Positions 1 to 12,266 of a stretch of DNA of 64,000 bases are shown here, one piece after another. The notes beneath the pieces are model-generated. The model was not told the origin of the DNA. It searched no databases and worked only from the letters and a program-made list of their open reading frames with translations. The stretch spans positions 60,765,885 through 60,829,884 of the forward strand of contig CM077161.1 in the NCBI GenBank assembly GCA_039583875.1, read 5' to 3'. The stretch is from Platanthera guangdongensis (Eukaryota > Streptophyta > Magnoliopsida > Asparagales > Orchidaceae). Positions within the stretch are counted from its first letter, which is position 1; every line of letters starts with the position of its first letter. The position numbers were made by a program, and so were the translations under genes.

Positions 1-2470
1 CTGGCGAGTATGTATGTCTATACAGAAAAAAAGTAAAGAACTACCTCACAACAAAACGGGGATCAGCTATCTCAGCTACCCTAGAGGCCACCAACAAGCC
101 CCTGCAAAAGAACTAGCCGTTGAACTGGCTATAACCTGTACCTGAGGCATTCAAGGAAAGAACACCTCAGCAAGGAAACAATCAAAAGGTAAATAGATCA
201 ATAGAATAATTAGCAAAAGAAAGAAGAGGGGTTTACCAACCCGGCAACAAACAGCTATAAGCAAAAGAAAAGGGGTAACAGTAAAAGGAGAGTACTGTCT
301 AAAGAACAGCAGAGCACGCCAAGTGCCAGCAATAAAACCATTATGTCATACCAAAAGAGTCTGCAACAGCAACAAGACATATACATATATGCCAAAAGAA
401 AGGAAAGCATAAATAGGAAAGTGACTAACAGTCCTAACATATAGGTAAGTGGCAGTGGTCAAAACATGGGTCTGAATACATAACCACAATCAGACCCAAA
501 AAGGGCTAAGGGGTCAAACAGTGGCAGCTTTAGGGTCCCACACACACCAACCCAAACCGGGGCAAAAAGGCGGTGGCCACAGCTCTCCACATAAAACCAC
601 CCCTACAGAGGCCACCAAAACTCCACCACCTGCCACAACCCAAGAGTCGGCATGCAGAAATTAGCCGAACACCATAATGCCCCCCCCCCTCCCCCCTCCT
701 AGGGAAAAGTCACACTAACAGTCCTAAGAAGCACACGAACCCAAGGCAAAAACGTCGGGTCCAACCGATGCGGCCTTGCACGCCTAACCAAAACCAACCC
801 CGAGTCTTCCTGACCCCAAAACAAGCGCAGCACCCAGTGTCAACACGTTGTGTCGACACCACGACAAGCCGGTGTCGACACAAGGTGTCGACACAACCGC
901 TACCGGTGTCGACACCAAGTGTCGACACCACTGCGGCCGGTGTCGACACTGCCGCTGCGGGTGTCGACACCAAGTGTCGACACCACCGCAGCCGGTGTCA
1001 ACACAAGGTATCGACACTGCCGCTGTGGGTGTCGACACCAAGTGTCGACACCACCGCAGCCGGTGTCGACACAAGGTGTCGACACTGCCGCTGCTGGTGT
1101 CGACACCAAGTGTCGAAACCACTGCGGCCGGTGTCGACACAAGGTGTCGACACTGCCGCTGCTGGTGTCGACACCAAGTGTCGACACCACTGCGGCCGGT
1201 GTCGACACAAGGTGTCGACACTGTCGCTGCTGGTGTCGACACCAAGTGTCGACACCACTGCGGCCGGTGTCGACACAAGGTGTTGACACTGCCGTTGCTG
1301 GTGTCGACACCAAGTGTCGACACCACTGCGGCCGGTGTCGACAGAAGGTGTCGACACTGCCGCTGCTGGTGTCGACACCAAGTGTCAACACCACGACTGG
1401 CCGGTGTCGACACCAATTATCGACACCAAGACTGTCCGGTGTCGACACAACGATGTCGACACCCTGACTGGCCGGTGTCGACACAACGGCGTCGGCACCC
1501 CGACTGGCTACAGGTGCCAGATCCAACAAACAACCAGAAACGAGAACGAGGTCTCTCTAGGGTACAACATCCATCGACAATAGCAACTAATCGACCTGAA
1601 CCGAACCAAATCTGTCCCTAATGGACACCATCCCTCAGGAAAACTGAGATTTAAAAGTTACTTTCTACACTAACCATGGCATGATCGGTAACGAATCCTA
1701 GCGTACACCTAGGATCTAAGCGGGAAAGAGATAAAATTAAATCAAAAGAAAGACAAAGATCAACTTTAGCAAGGATGAGGGGACATCACTTGCCTCAATA
1801 CCAGAAAAGCTAAGTCGGCGGCATCCCCCACTCTCAGATGTAGCCGCAGAGCACCAGCTGAGGAGCAGAAAGAATGCAGATCCAGGCGAGGGCAGTCTAG
1901 ATCCACTCTAGAAATAGAATTTCGACCGCTAAATCTCCAGGAAATCGGCGTCCGAAGGATAGGGTAGTCCGGCGGTGCTCTTCCTCTCGAACAAGAGGCG
2001 GCTTCTACCAAGCAGAGAAAAAGAGAAGACACAAATAAACCCAGCCCTACTTCTAACCCAAGACTATATATATGTCAGTTTTAATAATAAACAATCAATA
2101 CATAATAATAATTACTTACACTCAATATCAAAACAACACGAGACCCGAAACATCTCGGAAAAAGACCAAATTCACGTCGCAGCTAAAAACCCACGCTACG
2201 AACACAACTGCGAAGTCGAAATTAGCGTTCGACGAACAAAACCCGCGATAACACCACCCGAAGCCAAAACACAAGCATTCCCTAAGAGGCCCAGCCGAGT
2301 CACCAAACGGACTCCGGCTAGCTTGGGAATCTTGCTAACAGGCTACAAACAGGCTACACAGGGAACTCTAAGAGCTAAGACCACGCTCTACAATGGCAAA
2401 AAGCCGGAAATACGTCATCGTAATGCCAGCCAAAGATCAAACAAAACACAGAAAAACCGGGGGCGTTACA
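1..2470 (-). mobile_element. Terminal fragment of an unassigned LTR (element X)
   Basis: The fragment ends on the plus strand with GGGCGTTACA, so read on the minus strand it starts TGTAACGCCC, a usual start for plant gypsy LTRs. At exactly this point (2470/2471) homology between the two Gypsy-1 LTRs begins: base 2471 matches 14809. That marks an insertion boundary. A TATATATA stretch lies near 2067-2075 and a palindrome array at about 838-1500. No coding domain or primer-binding site was seen, and 1-700 holds no recognisable gene. The other end is outside the window. The orientation is inferred from the terminus. Confidence 0.55.
838..1500. repeat. 68-bp tandem array built from the palindrome GTGTCGACAC
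   Basis: The unit is about 68 bp and contains four copies of the perfect 10-bp palindrome GTGTCGACAC. They are separated alternately by 3-bp spacers (CAA or AAG) and 11-bp GC-rich spacers. I count close to 30 perfect palindromes plus several with one change. Because the unit is symmetric, it gives long open frames on both strands; these are repeat artefacts, not genes. The array lies inside the element X LTR. Confidence 0.9.
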
Positions 2471-4185
2471 GGTACTGCAAATATGGATGCAAAAATTCTA
2501 ATAAAATTCATACATATGCATTGAGGTCTAAAACTCCATCTACCAAATGTTCATGACATTCCAATGGGCATTGGGATCATAATGACCTAATGATTAATTA
2601 GGGAAAAACCATGAGTTACAAAGGAAGTGCTAAGATTATTGATCCAAAATTTCCAATTAAATTAACAGAGGTTCAATCTATCCTTATGACCATACTACCC
2701 AAATTTCACTAGTGTTCAAGGAGTTTTACAAACCTAATCTAGCACTACAATGTTTGTGCCCTAAACTGGGGTTAGGTTTTCGAGGGGCCTACCCTTTCCT
2801 AAATCCCCTAATATTTTCACCAGAGGGTTTTAGTTACCCTATTACCATCCCTACCAAATTTGAAGCTCATTCAAGGTCTTTTGGCCCCATGCCCTTCACA
2901 AGGCACAAAAGCCCTTCCTTAGGGTTTGGCCTTAGATCTTAGGGAAAATCTATTCCAATCTACCCCATCTTCTATGGGGAGGTGATAAAAGCCATGCCAA
3001 GCCAGTGGCCCCAATTTCAACCTCTATTGAGGTGATTGGCCACTCAAAACCCAAAGTGCAATTTTTGACCGAAATATCCTTTTAGCGCAAGGCTGGGGTT
3101 GCATGATTTCAGTTCAAACCACCTCCAAATGAGATGAAATTTTAACCAGAGCTTTATAATTACCCCAAGCATCTCTCACCAAAATTTGGGTGAGTTTGGA
3201 GATCATTTGGTCCCAAAATTAATTTACCCTAGATAAATTAAATAATTTCCAAAACTATAAAAAAATTGTCCCCACAAATTCTCATTTTTGGGTCGTACCT
3301 AGATATAGACTACGATGACTCCCTGTCCAAATTTCAAGTCATTTGGACCAGAGATGAAGTGGGCATCCATTTTAATTTCTGCCTAGCCCTTGGTATAGAC
3401 CCCACCAAAATGAGTGCCCTGATCACAACCAGGCCCCCAAATTGGTTCAAACCAATTTTGAATTAAATTAGATACACAGGGCTACACTTTATGAGTTTAC
3501 CATTTCCTCTGAATTAGTCTCTTGATATTTTTAATAATTACAAACATTTAATACTTTATATGTGACAGAAATGAAATAATATTTTCATGAAACCTATAGT
3601 TTGATTTTATTCCTGCACGAATCTTGGCGCACTAGTGGACGACATCCCTTTGTATTCAACCTCCAGCCAACGGCCTGGATTGGATTTTCCTGGAGCATCT
3701 TCCACACACTGCTGCCGGTCATCCGTCCACCTCCTCGGCCGGCCACCGCCACCACCACCTCCATTGAGGTGGTGGCTCTTGCTAGGCGGCGGCACAGCCG
3801 CTGGAGAGCCTTTTTCCGGCGATCCCGACAAGTGCAAAATAACGGGAAAAACCAGGAATTTTTCGAATTGGATCAGGCTCAATTGAGCTCGAACCTTGGC
3901 CCGAATGATTGATATGAACTACCCATGGAAGATGAAGTGGAGGAGGACCTATGTGGGTGGCTGTAGCCTTGCCGATCGCTAGATTGTCATAGTGGTGGTG
4001 GTGGTGGTCGGATTTTTGCAACAACACACTGAAACTCCTTGGCTCCTTCAAGTAATGGGTGGAACTCAATCCCTGGAGTCCAGTGAAGCTTTTAAGAATG
4101 AAAGTTGGGGTGTTATGTGGGTGGAGGTTGCATTGACATTATTGGTCCTTAGTCAAATGTTTTTTCCATGGTAGGTGGGGGATGA

Positions 4186-6273
4186 TGTAACGCCCCGAAA
4201 CTGAAAAGAGCGACGGGAGGCGTTTTGAGCCAAGTTTGGTATTTGGCAGGGGGCACACGGCCTGGGACACGGGCGTGTCCCAGGGCATGTCGAGCTTGGG
4301 TCATCGACCTGGCAGTGTGGATGATGAAATTTGGAGTCGACGATCGACGAGAAGCGAACGCGTCCTGGGACACGGGCGTGTCATAGGTCGTGTGTGTCTC
4401 GGGTGGTTCACCGATTTTATTCATAGGTGAAACACGGCCTGGAAGCCCAGGCGCATTCAGTGGTGACACGGCCGTGTAAAATGGGACACGAGTGTGTCCA
4501 ATACTAGTGTGTGTCTCGGGTCGCTACTGGCCTATGTCGATGGAGGAACACAGCCGGGAACACGACCATGTACTGGATGACACGGGCATGTCAGGTCAAA
4601 CACGGGCGTGTCGGGTGCCCGTGTATTTTTCGAAACGCGTCGATTTCGATGACGAATGGGGGACTCGGCCCTGGACACGGGCGTGTCACAGGCCGTGTTC
4701 GGCCCAGATTTAGCATTTTAGGCCCGAATCGTGGCCGTTCATTTCTTTAATTTGGTATCTGATGGCTGGGGGCTGCTAGTGCTTGGATATACCAGGGATT
4801 GGGCCTTTGAAACCCTCATTTCACTTGAGTGGTTCTCTTTCTAAGTCTAGAGAGAGGGGAGAGCAAAGGAGGAGGAAGAAGCCTAGATCCTATCACTGGC
4901 GGAGCTTTGGAGCTCCAAATCGCGAGCCGACTTCGGATCTACGGAGGCGAGGAGATTGCGGTGCTTTTCATCCGCGTACATTTCCATGGCGCCAAGGAAG
5001 AATGCTAGGGTAACAATTCTATACTTGATTATGTGAAGCTCTACTTCTTTTGCATAGGGAAGCCCGCTCTCGCGAGTTTGCGGTGAGTTTGAGGCGTTCC
5101 TTCGGGTAGACATGAATATTCCCCGTTGTGTACATGTAGAGTCCGTAATCGAGAACGGACATAGGCATGATGTGTGAAGCCTACCCGGACAAGTTGGTCT
5201 GGATCGGTGATGTTCCATTGCATAAGGGTCGGAGAAGACTCCGTGTGAATGGTTGTTTTTCGGGTTTTCTACGTGGTAGATTGCAACAGGGAGCCTTGCG
5301 GATTAACTCCAAGGTGAACCCAGAAGACTGGGCAGATGCATGATTCTGCCAACATGGTGGCCTAGGAGCCAACTTGAACATAATCAGGTTATATGAAGTG
5401 TGTATAGAAACGGGACTCGGAGACGTTTGACCCGTGCATATGGCTTAAATTGTCGTTGCGATGTGAGCACGGGTTAGGCGGAACCGTACCCGTTCTATGT
5501 CATTCGGTGTGAGTCGTTGGCATAAATAAGGGTCTTCGGCAGTCTATGGCTTAAATTGACGTGACCCATGCTGGGAAGACAAAATTCTCATAGTTTGGCC
5601 GTCAAAGTGGCGGTGGTGAGATCGAGGTGTCTATGGCCTAAATTGACGTGACATTGACCGGTTCATCGAGAATCTGCCCTAAGTGCACGGGGTGTGTGGC
5701 CGTGCGTGCCCACGCCTGTGATGTAGTGTAATTTTTATACTGCTTGGTTATGCTAATAAAGTGCAGGGAAGGAGCATCGCCGCCCCGAGTTGGGGGCGGA
5801 ATCGTTATAATTTTGTCAGCATTGCTGACCGTTGCTTTGGTTTGACACCGTTGCGGTGGATTGTGCTTGCAGGTGCTGCGGAGCCGAGCGGTAAATAGCG
5901 GGCTAAAGCCCAAGTTGTAGTGCCGGCCCTCGAAGGCCTAATGCTTAGTGTTTTCTTTTACTCATGTATGGCTGGCCTGCGTGCCGAGGTTTGGAAAACA
6001 TTTCAATTTGAGTAAACAATTGTAAGGCCTTAAGGCAATTGTACTTGTGTATTTGTACGTTCAATCCGTGGCTTGTTAGTGGACATTCATGCTAGTGTTG
6101 GGTTCTTTATTATTATAACCATTAAAATTGCTTCCGCTAGAATGCTCTGTGTAGGACATTGATATGAGTTGGATGGTTTCATTGAGTAACCGCCTAGTCT
6201 GTCTGCGGTATATGGTGTCGGGCGCCAGCCAGACCTACTGCTATATGCTATGCGACGGATGGGGGGTGTTACA
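4186..6273 (+). mobile_element. Solo LTR of the Gypsy-2/3 family
   Basis: This 2088-bp segment starts TGTAACGCCCCGAAAC and ends GGGGTGTTACA. Those are the same termini as the Gypsy-2/3 LTRs, here in the plus orientation. It is flanked by GATGA (4181-4185) and GATAA (6274-6278). The matching position in the other Gypsy-1 LTR is uninterrupted and reads GATTA (16517-16521), so this is a 5-bp duplication with single changes. No internal domain remains, as expected after LTR-LTR recombination. It carries several palindromic ACACGGGCGTGT motifs at 4250-4700. Confidence 0.93.
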
Positions 6274-6559
6274 GATAAAGCATGGCTCAAACCAGTCAAG
6301 GACCAGCTGGTTGAAATGGGGCTGCATTCCTTGTCCTAGTGAATTGAATGGGGGGTTGGGGAAGGGGAAGGATGAGCCCCAAAGTCTTCCCCCCCCCCAT
6401 TACTCCCTTCTCTTTCTCTCTCATTCCTTTGAAGATTTTCCTCTCTCCTACTCACCAAGCTGAAATTCTGACTCCTACCTAACCTAATGGCAGCCCACAT
6501 GTCCATTTCATCCACCAATACAAGGTTAGCCCAAGTGAATTGGGCTTGAGCTTGAGTTA

Positions 6560-7300
6560 GCCCATTTGGGCTAGCTTGACCTAAACCTTGACTAGGGTTG
6601 ACCTTGGACAATTTGGTCTTTGAGGTTGCGCTTAGTGGGTCCTTGGTGACCCATTGGTCTCCCCTAAGGTCTAGGTGGGGTTGACTTGGCCCTTTGGAGG
6701 TCACTTGACCCTTAAATAGGGCACTTTGACCACTTTAGGGCTAGAGTTGACTTGAGTCAACTTAGCCTTTTTGGTTAACCCCAATGGGTCCTTGGTGACA
6801 CATTGGCCTCTCACTAGGGTTAGGAAGGTATGTGTGGGGTCCACTTGGCTAAGGGAACTTCAATTGGCCCTGTGCAGGTCAATTTGACCCATTTAGGGTT
6901 AGAGTTGACTTTGGTCAATTTAACCTATTGGATTGACCCCAATGAGTCCTAGGTAACCCATTGACCTCACTATAGGGTTAGTAGGACATGAGTGTGATCA
7001 CTTGGCTAAGGGAAGGTCAGTTGACCCTATGTAGGTCAGGTTGACCCATTTAGGGTTAGAGTTGACTTTGGTCAACTTAACCACTTTGAATGCCCTCCAT
7101 GGGTCCTTAGTGACCCATTGACCCCATTTTAGGTCTAGGAAGGCCTTGGTATGGTTATTTGGGCTTTACTTGGGCACACTGCCCTTAGTTATGACACCTT
7201 GCCCAATTTAGGCCTAGAGTGATTCTAGGTCAACTTGGCCACCCTAGGTCGACTCCAATGGACCCTTAGGGCTCTAATGGACCTTACAATGAGTTGATGA
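6560..7300. repeat. Degenerate tandem subrepeats in the Gypsy-1 left LTR
   Basis: A unit of roughly 155-170 bp recurs about three times. Each starts near TAGGGTTAGAGTTGACTT and includes TTGGTCAACTTAACC, a 'ggtccttggtgacccattg' phrase and 'cacttggctaaggga'. The same arrangement is in the other LTR at about 16820-17540. This is non-coding sequence. Confidence 0.75.
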
Positions 7301-7539
7301 GACCATGGTGGGGGTCTTGAACTCTTGGTAAAGCCTCATGGTCATCTTAAACTAGGGTTCAGAAATTTATTATTTGCAGACCATAGTGGTCTCACCTACA
7401 TTCCTAGGTTCACTTGGCCCTCTTGGGCTTCCTAGGTTTTGTCATGACCTAGTCATGACAGAACCACTCCTAGAGGTTTAGTTGTTTGAGGGATGTTACA
7501 AATCCCAATATATAAACAAAAAATTTCGTCCTCGAAATT

Positions 7540-8043
7540 CTAGTTAGGCCTACGAGGTTTCAAATATGAAAGGTAAATTGTGACATCCCGAGAGGTTATG
7601 AGTAGTACCTGACTGAAGAGCTCCAGGTATCTCTGTTGCATCAAGTCCTGAGGCTCCCATGTGTACTTCTCTCGCCCATGATTCCTCCACAGAACCTTGA
7701 CCAATGGTACCTTCTTGCAGCGCAAGACTCGTATCCCCTTATCGTCAATCTGGACCGGTTCTAGGTGAACTGATCGATCAGATGCTACCGGACCATCCGT
7801 GGCCGTAATCTGCTGCTCCGGGCATAGTAGATCCCTCCTAAGATAGGATACATAGAATATGTCATGCAGACTCGCCAGCTCCGGTGGTAGCTCTAGCCTG
7901 TATGCCAAGGGACCGATCTGCTCCCAGATCCTATAAGGCCCCATATATCTTGGGCTGAGCTTCTTCTTCCGACCGCATACCCGTGAAACCCCATGCATTG
8001 GTTGGATCTTCAAGAACACCTGGTCCCCCACCCGGAACTCCAC
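7540..8043 (-). pseudogene. Gypsy-1 integrase C-terminus with chromodomain-like tail
   Basis: This is the last part of the Pol polyprotein. It begins with the conserved 'EFRVGDQVFLKI' stretch. Next come the GPY/F-type module (LSPRYMGPYRI, ..AYRLELP) and 'LHDIFYVSYLRR'. It ends with a tail containing 'VPLVKVLWRNHG' and 'YTWEP', the shortened chromodomain of Tekay/Del-type chromoviruses. This tail is thought to tether integrase to chromatin. The segment is open for 167 codons, but upstream IN is in another frame with a break near 8044-8082. Its 3' end lies 40 bp from the LTR. Confidence 0.88.
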
Positions 8044-8082
8044 CTAAAGATGTCGAGCTTCGTAATACTTAGCTTATCAGCT

Positions 8083-8885
8083 CTATGCTTCTAGCACCCA
8101 GTCCCGTATCAATCTCACCTGAGCCTCTGTGTCATCGACGAAATCTGAACCCAAAGCCTTCAGATCCTCGTTATGTATCCATGAAAGCAGAGTCCTACAC
8201 CTTCGTCCATAGAGGGCCTCATAAGGAGCCATCCTTATCCTAGATTGGTAGCTGTTATTATATGAGAACTGGATCAGTGGCAATAGCTTCTCCCAGGGCT
8301 CACCGCGATCCAATATGCAAAGTCGCAGCAGATCTTCCAAGGTCTGATTAGTGCGCTCTGTCTGTCCATCAGTCTGGGGATGAAATGTTGTACTAAACGT
8401 TAGCCGAGTGCCCAAGTAAGTCCGCACTGATCTCCACTCCCTGGACGTAAACCGTCCTTCCCGGTCCAATACAATCGACCGGGGCATGCCATGATAACGG
8501 ATGAACTGCTCCACGAACTTCTGAACCAACACACCAACCGAGTCATCCTTCCTGATCGGAATAAATCTGGCTACCTTCGTCAGTCGGTCGATGATTACCC
8601 AGATTGAATTGTTCCCCGTCCGTAATCGAGGAAGCCCATGTATAAAGTCCATCGCGATATCATCGAAATTACACTCCGGCACTTGGAGTGGCTGCAATAA
8701 TCATGCGGGGTTTTGCACTCCGCTTTCACCAAGTGGCATGCCTCGCAATGGGTCATGAAGTAGGTGATATCCTTCTTCATGCCTGGCCAGTACATGGTCT
8801 TCTTTGGGTCCGCAGTCATCTTCGTAACTCCTGGGTGTACTGAATACTGACTGCAATGAGACTCCATCATGATATCTTCCCGGAG
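8083..8885 (-). pseudogene. Gypsy-1 integrase (zinc-binding and catalytic core)
   Basis: The HHCC zinc-binding domain is at about 8700-8870, with His residues in 'HCSQYSVHPG' and the Cys pair in 'HCEACHLVK'. The rve catalytic core follows at 8083-8697. Within that segment the triad residues are Asp17 (AMDFIHG), Asp78 (VLDREGRF) and Glu114 (DGQTERTNQ). The last two are separated by 35 residues, which is the family spacing. The two domains are in different frames, so a frameshift near 8600-8700 breaks the protein. Integrase would insert the cDNA into the genome. Confidence 0.9.
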
Positions 8886-9833
8886 CTAGCCTCCCTCTAG
8901 TATGTAAATCCGTCCTCTGAAACAAACTAGACCATCTCTCAGCGAGTAATCCCCAACAGTGCCTGATTCTAAGGCCCGGAATATCGGCTCTAGCTGGGCA
9001 TCCTGCCTCTGCCCATCTCTGACTCGGTCTCGAATGTCATCTGGGGCAATCAACGACACTAGGTACTCCTGGTACAGCTCAGGGTGATCCTCGGACACAA
9101 AGGATATTTGCATCTTTTTTAACATCTGGACTAACTCCAAGGCCATCAAATGCATTCCGGCTCCAGGGTTTGCGGCCTTTCGGCTTAGTGCATCTGCCAC
9201 CGCATTCGCCTTCCCTGGGTGGTAGTGCATCTCGTACTGGTAATCTGCTAGGATCTCCACCCATCGTCTTTTCCTGATGTTCAGCTCTTTCTGCATGTCC
9301 ACATACACCAAGTTCTTGTGATCGGAGTAAATGTCATTGTGGACGCTGTACAGATAGTGTCGTCAGACGTTCAGAGCAAATATGACTGCTCCCATCTCTA
9401 AGTCATGAACTGGGTAGTTTTGCTCGTGCTTCTTCAGCTGCCGAGAAGCTTATGCTATCATATGACCATTCTACATCAGCACCGCACCCATGCCCTGGTA
9501 GGAAGCGTCGGTGTAGACCTGGAATCCTTCTTTCCCCGGAGGAATGGCAAGTATAGGAGCCAAGGTTCGCCGACCCTTCAGCTCCTGAAAAGCCACCTCA
9601 CACTGCGTGGTACAGACAAAGGGCACATCCTTCCTCGTCAGGGATGTGAGTGGAAGGGCAATACGAGAAAATCCCTCCACGAACTTCCGATAGTAACCGG
9701 CAAGTCCTAGAAAACTCCATACATCTATGGTCGACATCAGCTGCGGCCAATCCCGAACTTCCTGAATCTTGGCCGGATCCACTGCCAACCCAGCACCACT
9801 GATGATATGGCATAGAAAAGCCACCTCCCTCAA
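8886..9833 (-). pseudogene. Gypsy-1 RT thumb/connection and RNase H
   Basis: The RT thumb is at 9550-9833, with 'DPAKIQEVRDWP' and '[17 protein letters not shown]'. RNase H begins at 'VYTDAS', whose Asp is the first catalytic acid, near 9490. It continues after a frame break into 8886-9311, with 'RKRRWVEILADYQ', 'YHPGKANAVADALSR' and then the tether towards IN. RNase H removes the RNA strand during reverse transcription. At least one frameshift or stop falls between 9312 and 9470. Confidence 0.88.
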
Positions 9834-9839
9834 CTAGAA

Positions 9840-10429
9840 CTGGCATTTGCTGATCTTCGCATAAAGCGGGTGCTCCCGCAGTCTCTCTTGGGTCAGCGTC
9901 AGATATCGTGTATGCTCCTCCTCTGTCCTCGAGTAAATGAGGATGTCATCAAAAATACAATGATGAATACATCCAGATATGCAGCAAACACCTGATTCAT
10001 GAGGCTCATGAACGCCGACGGTGCATTCGTGAACCCGAAAGGCATCACGGTGAACTCGAATAGCCCATATCTGCTATTGAAGGCAGTCTTCGGAATGTCC
10101 TCCTCCTGGATCTGCAGCTGATAGTAGCCCGACCTCAAATCCAATTTTCAAAAGAAATGCGCCCCCTCCAGCTGATCAAATAGCTCATATATCCTTGGTA
10201 ATGGATAGGTATTCCAGACCGTTAGTCGGTTCAGTGCTCGATAGTTGATGCATAACCTAAGTGTCCTGTCCTTCTTCTTGACGAACAACACTGGGGCTCC
10301 GCAGGGTGAAGAGCTTGGCCGGACAAATCCGGCTTCCACTAGTTCCTGGAGCTGGCTTTGAAACTCTTTCAAATCCTTCGGGGCCATCCGGTAAGGGGAT
10401 CTAGATACCGGCTTAGCCCCCGACACCAA
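9840..10429 (-). pseudogene. Gypsy-1 reverse transcriptase
   Basis: The fingers and palm are recognisable: '[17 protein letters not shown]', '[20 protein letters not shown]', '[13 protein letters not shown]', then '[12 protein letters not shown]' and '[18 protein letters not shown]'. The catalytic Asp pair is present (FDDILIYS, near 9940-9955) but in a different frame from the upstream palm. A 1-base change at the FDD box shifts the frame. Another break lies at 10145-10147, between the two palm pieces. RT copies the element RNA into cDNA in cytoplasmic particles; this copy cannot make an intact enzyme. Confidence 0.9.
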
Positions 10430-10450
10430 CTGTATCTGAAAGTCCTTCTC

Positions 10451-10990
10451 CTAGTGTGGGCGTAGCCCTGGCAGCTTCTCTGGGAATACGTCGACTAAAT
10501 CTCGCACCACCGGGATATCCGATATGGAACCCTTGGCCTCAGCCATTTCAAACAGCACTTCATAGACTTCCTCCCCCTGCAAGTGGGCCTTGACGGCCTG
10601 CACGGATGATAGTAAGAGAGGGGGAATAGGTTTAATACCTTCAATGACGATGTAGGAATCCCCATGCCTCACAGTAATCCTCTTTGACATGCAGTCAATC
10701 TGATCATGGTTCCAGTGCAACCATGTCATTCCCAATATCAAATCAAAGACTGACATCTTCATGATCGTCACTGGTGCTTCAAATATCTTTTCGCCGATTT
10801 CTGACTCCATGTTGCAGTGGGCGGTGGTGAATTGCTCCGATCCGTCTGCTAGTCGCATCCTCATCATCAATCCAGTGAACTGCTCCATGCCTTCCAACCC
10901 TTCCACGAAGGCTTCCGACATGAACGAGTGCGAAGCACCCGTATCGAATAGTGTATAGGCGGGCTTGCCGCTGATGAAGATTATGCATGG
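10451..10990 (-). pseudogene. Gypsy-1 aspartic protease
   Basis: A retropepsin-like protease. The active-site motif FDTGASHSF is encoded at about 10922-10948, with the catalytic Asp codon at 10943-10945. Further on come 'FDLILGMTWLHWNHDQIDC', the usual downstream protease motif of chromoviruses, and then 'DLVDVFPEKLPGL', which leads into RT. An in-frame stop lies just upstream of the motif, near 11000, which separates it from Gag. The protease would cleave the Gag-Pol polyprotein. Confidence 0.88.
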
Positions 10991-11067
10991 GGTAGTTTAA
11001 AGTATTAGAAACCTAATTATGGTTTTCTTTCTTAGTTTATCAGTTCTACATTCATAACTCTACTTAT

Positions 11068-12266
11068 CTAGGAAAGAGAAAACTTAAAACTAACTGGAGT
11101 ACCTGTGATCACTTGCTCTGGGTTCCGTTGTTGAGTAAGATCCAGTGCATACACTTGCTTCCTCTCTTGCCTGTGGTCTCTGCCCTGGTATCCACCACCT
11201 CGGCCATGTCCACTGCCTCCAAAATACAAAGCTGGCGGGGCAGCCAGAGGTGCTGGTGGTGGTGCCCCCCTCATAGGGCAGTTCCTCCGAATATGCCCCA
11301 CCTGATGACAGTTGAAGCATTTTGGCGGGGGATATGTCATACCCTCGGGTCTCTGCACCTCCCGCATCTGGGGTGGTTGAGGGGCCACCACTACTGGTTC
11401 CTTCTGCTCCTGTCTCACCTCCTGATGAGGCTGGTCTTCTACTCCCCTCCCATCTGTGATGCGGCCCTGGCTCTGATCATTCCTGGCTCCCCGGCCCTGA
11501 TCCTCAGTTGGACGCTTTCGACCTCGGGTAGTATGCCAATCTGCTTCGATACTTTTCGCCATCTCCAATATCCAAGGAATAGGCCCGTCAGACACGAACA
11601 GCAGAGCCTCCATCAGATCCTCTCGCAGGCCATTATAGAACAGCAGAGCCTCCCTCAGATCCTCTTAGTGTAACCTGCCTCATCCAATTGATAAGAATCC
11701 GCAAACCGAGCAAGGTGGTCGAACTCCCGATGATACTCCACCACTGTCTTGCTGCCCTGTCTCAACTGTAGAAATCTATCCTCCAGCTCATCTCTGGCCG
11801 ACTGTAGAACAAAATGCTCCAACAGTGCAGCCCTTACTCCCCCCAAGCAATCTCTGTAACCTCTCTATCAGCAATCGTCGTGTCCAGCATTGTCTTCCAC
11901 CATATCTTTGCATGGGACTCCAAGCAAGAGACTACCAAGGGCACCCTCTCCTCCTACGGGCACCGGATCCCAGTCAGCATCTCATACATGATGTCCAGCC
12001 ACTCCTCTATCCGAACGGCCGACTCTGTCCCTAAGTAGGACGGGGAAGAAAGACCTCGGAATATACTCAGCGAGTTGGCCCCCGGGTTTGGCTGCGGAGC
12101 CGGAACCTATTATGCCCTAAAAGCCTCCAGGATAGCTGTCAGAGTCTGCCCCATCTCTAACTGTAGGAACGGAGTGGGGACCGAGGGAGGTGGTGCAACA
12201 TCGGGAGTCTGCTGGACTCCGCCCTGTGGTGTAGGCAGTGCTGGGGGATGCGTAACAAAAGCCAAT
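11068..12266 (-). pseudogene. Gypsy-1 Gag, degenerate
   Basis: Reading leftward, a proline-rich N-terminus (about 12110-12266) ends at a stop. The capsid C-terminal region follows at 11655-11846, including 'RDELEDRFLQLRQGSKTV' and 'EYHREFDHLARFAD'. Last is a nucleocapsid with one CX2CX4HX4C zinc knuckle, 'CFNCHQVGHIRRNCP', at about 11255-11310. Gag forms the particle and binds element RNA. Several stops and frame changes break the gene; the start codon is not clear. Confidence 0.82.

Larger units (their letters stand above)
2471..7500 (-). repeat. Gypsy-1 left LTR (3' LTR in element sense), partial and interrupted
   Basis: The segments 2471-4185 and 6279-7500 align along their length with 14809-17762 of the right LTR and end with GATGTTACA, as that copy does. 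The first part of the LTR, equivalent to 12436-14808, is missing because element X ends at 2470. It may continue beyond the left edge. Open frames around 3600-4070 occur on both strands and match in the other LTR, so they are LTR sequence and not genes. Confidence 0.9.

Noticed and set aside
838..1500. CRISPR-like appearance (short palindromic repeats with spacers)
   Set aside because: Spacers are identical between units and only 3 or 11 bp; the sequence is plant retrotransposon DNA with no cas genes.
768..1621. Long open frames on both strands rich in Cys, His, Arg, Val-Ser-Thr
   Set aside because: They are translations of the GTGTCGACAC tandem array; a symmetric repeat without stops opens all frames. 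No domain or plausible start.
3600..4070. Overlapping open frames (about 90-100 codons) on both strands, also at 15930-16460
   Set aside because: They are at matching places in the two Gypsy-1 LTRs, occur on both strands and show no domain. Shared LTR sequence explains them.
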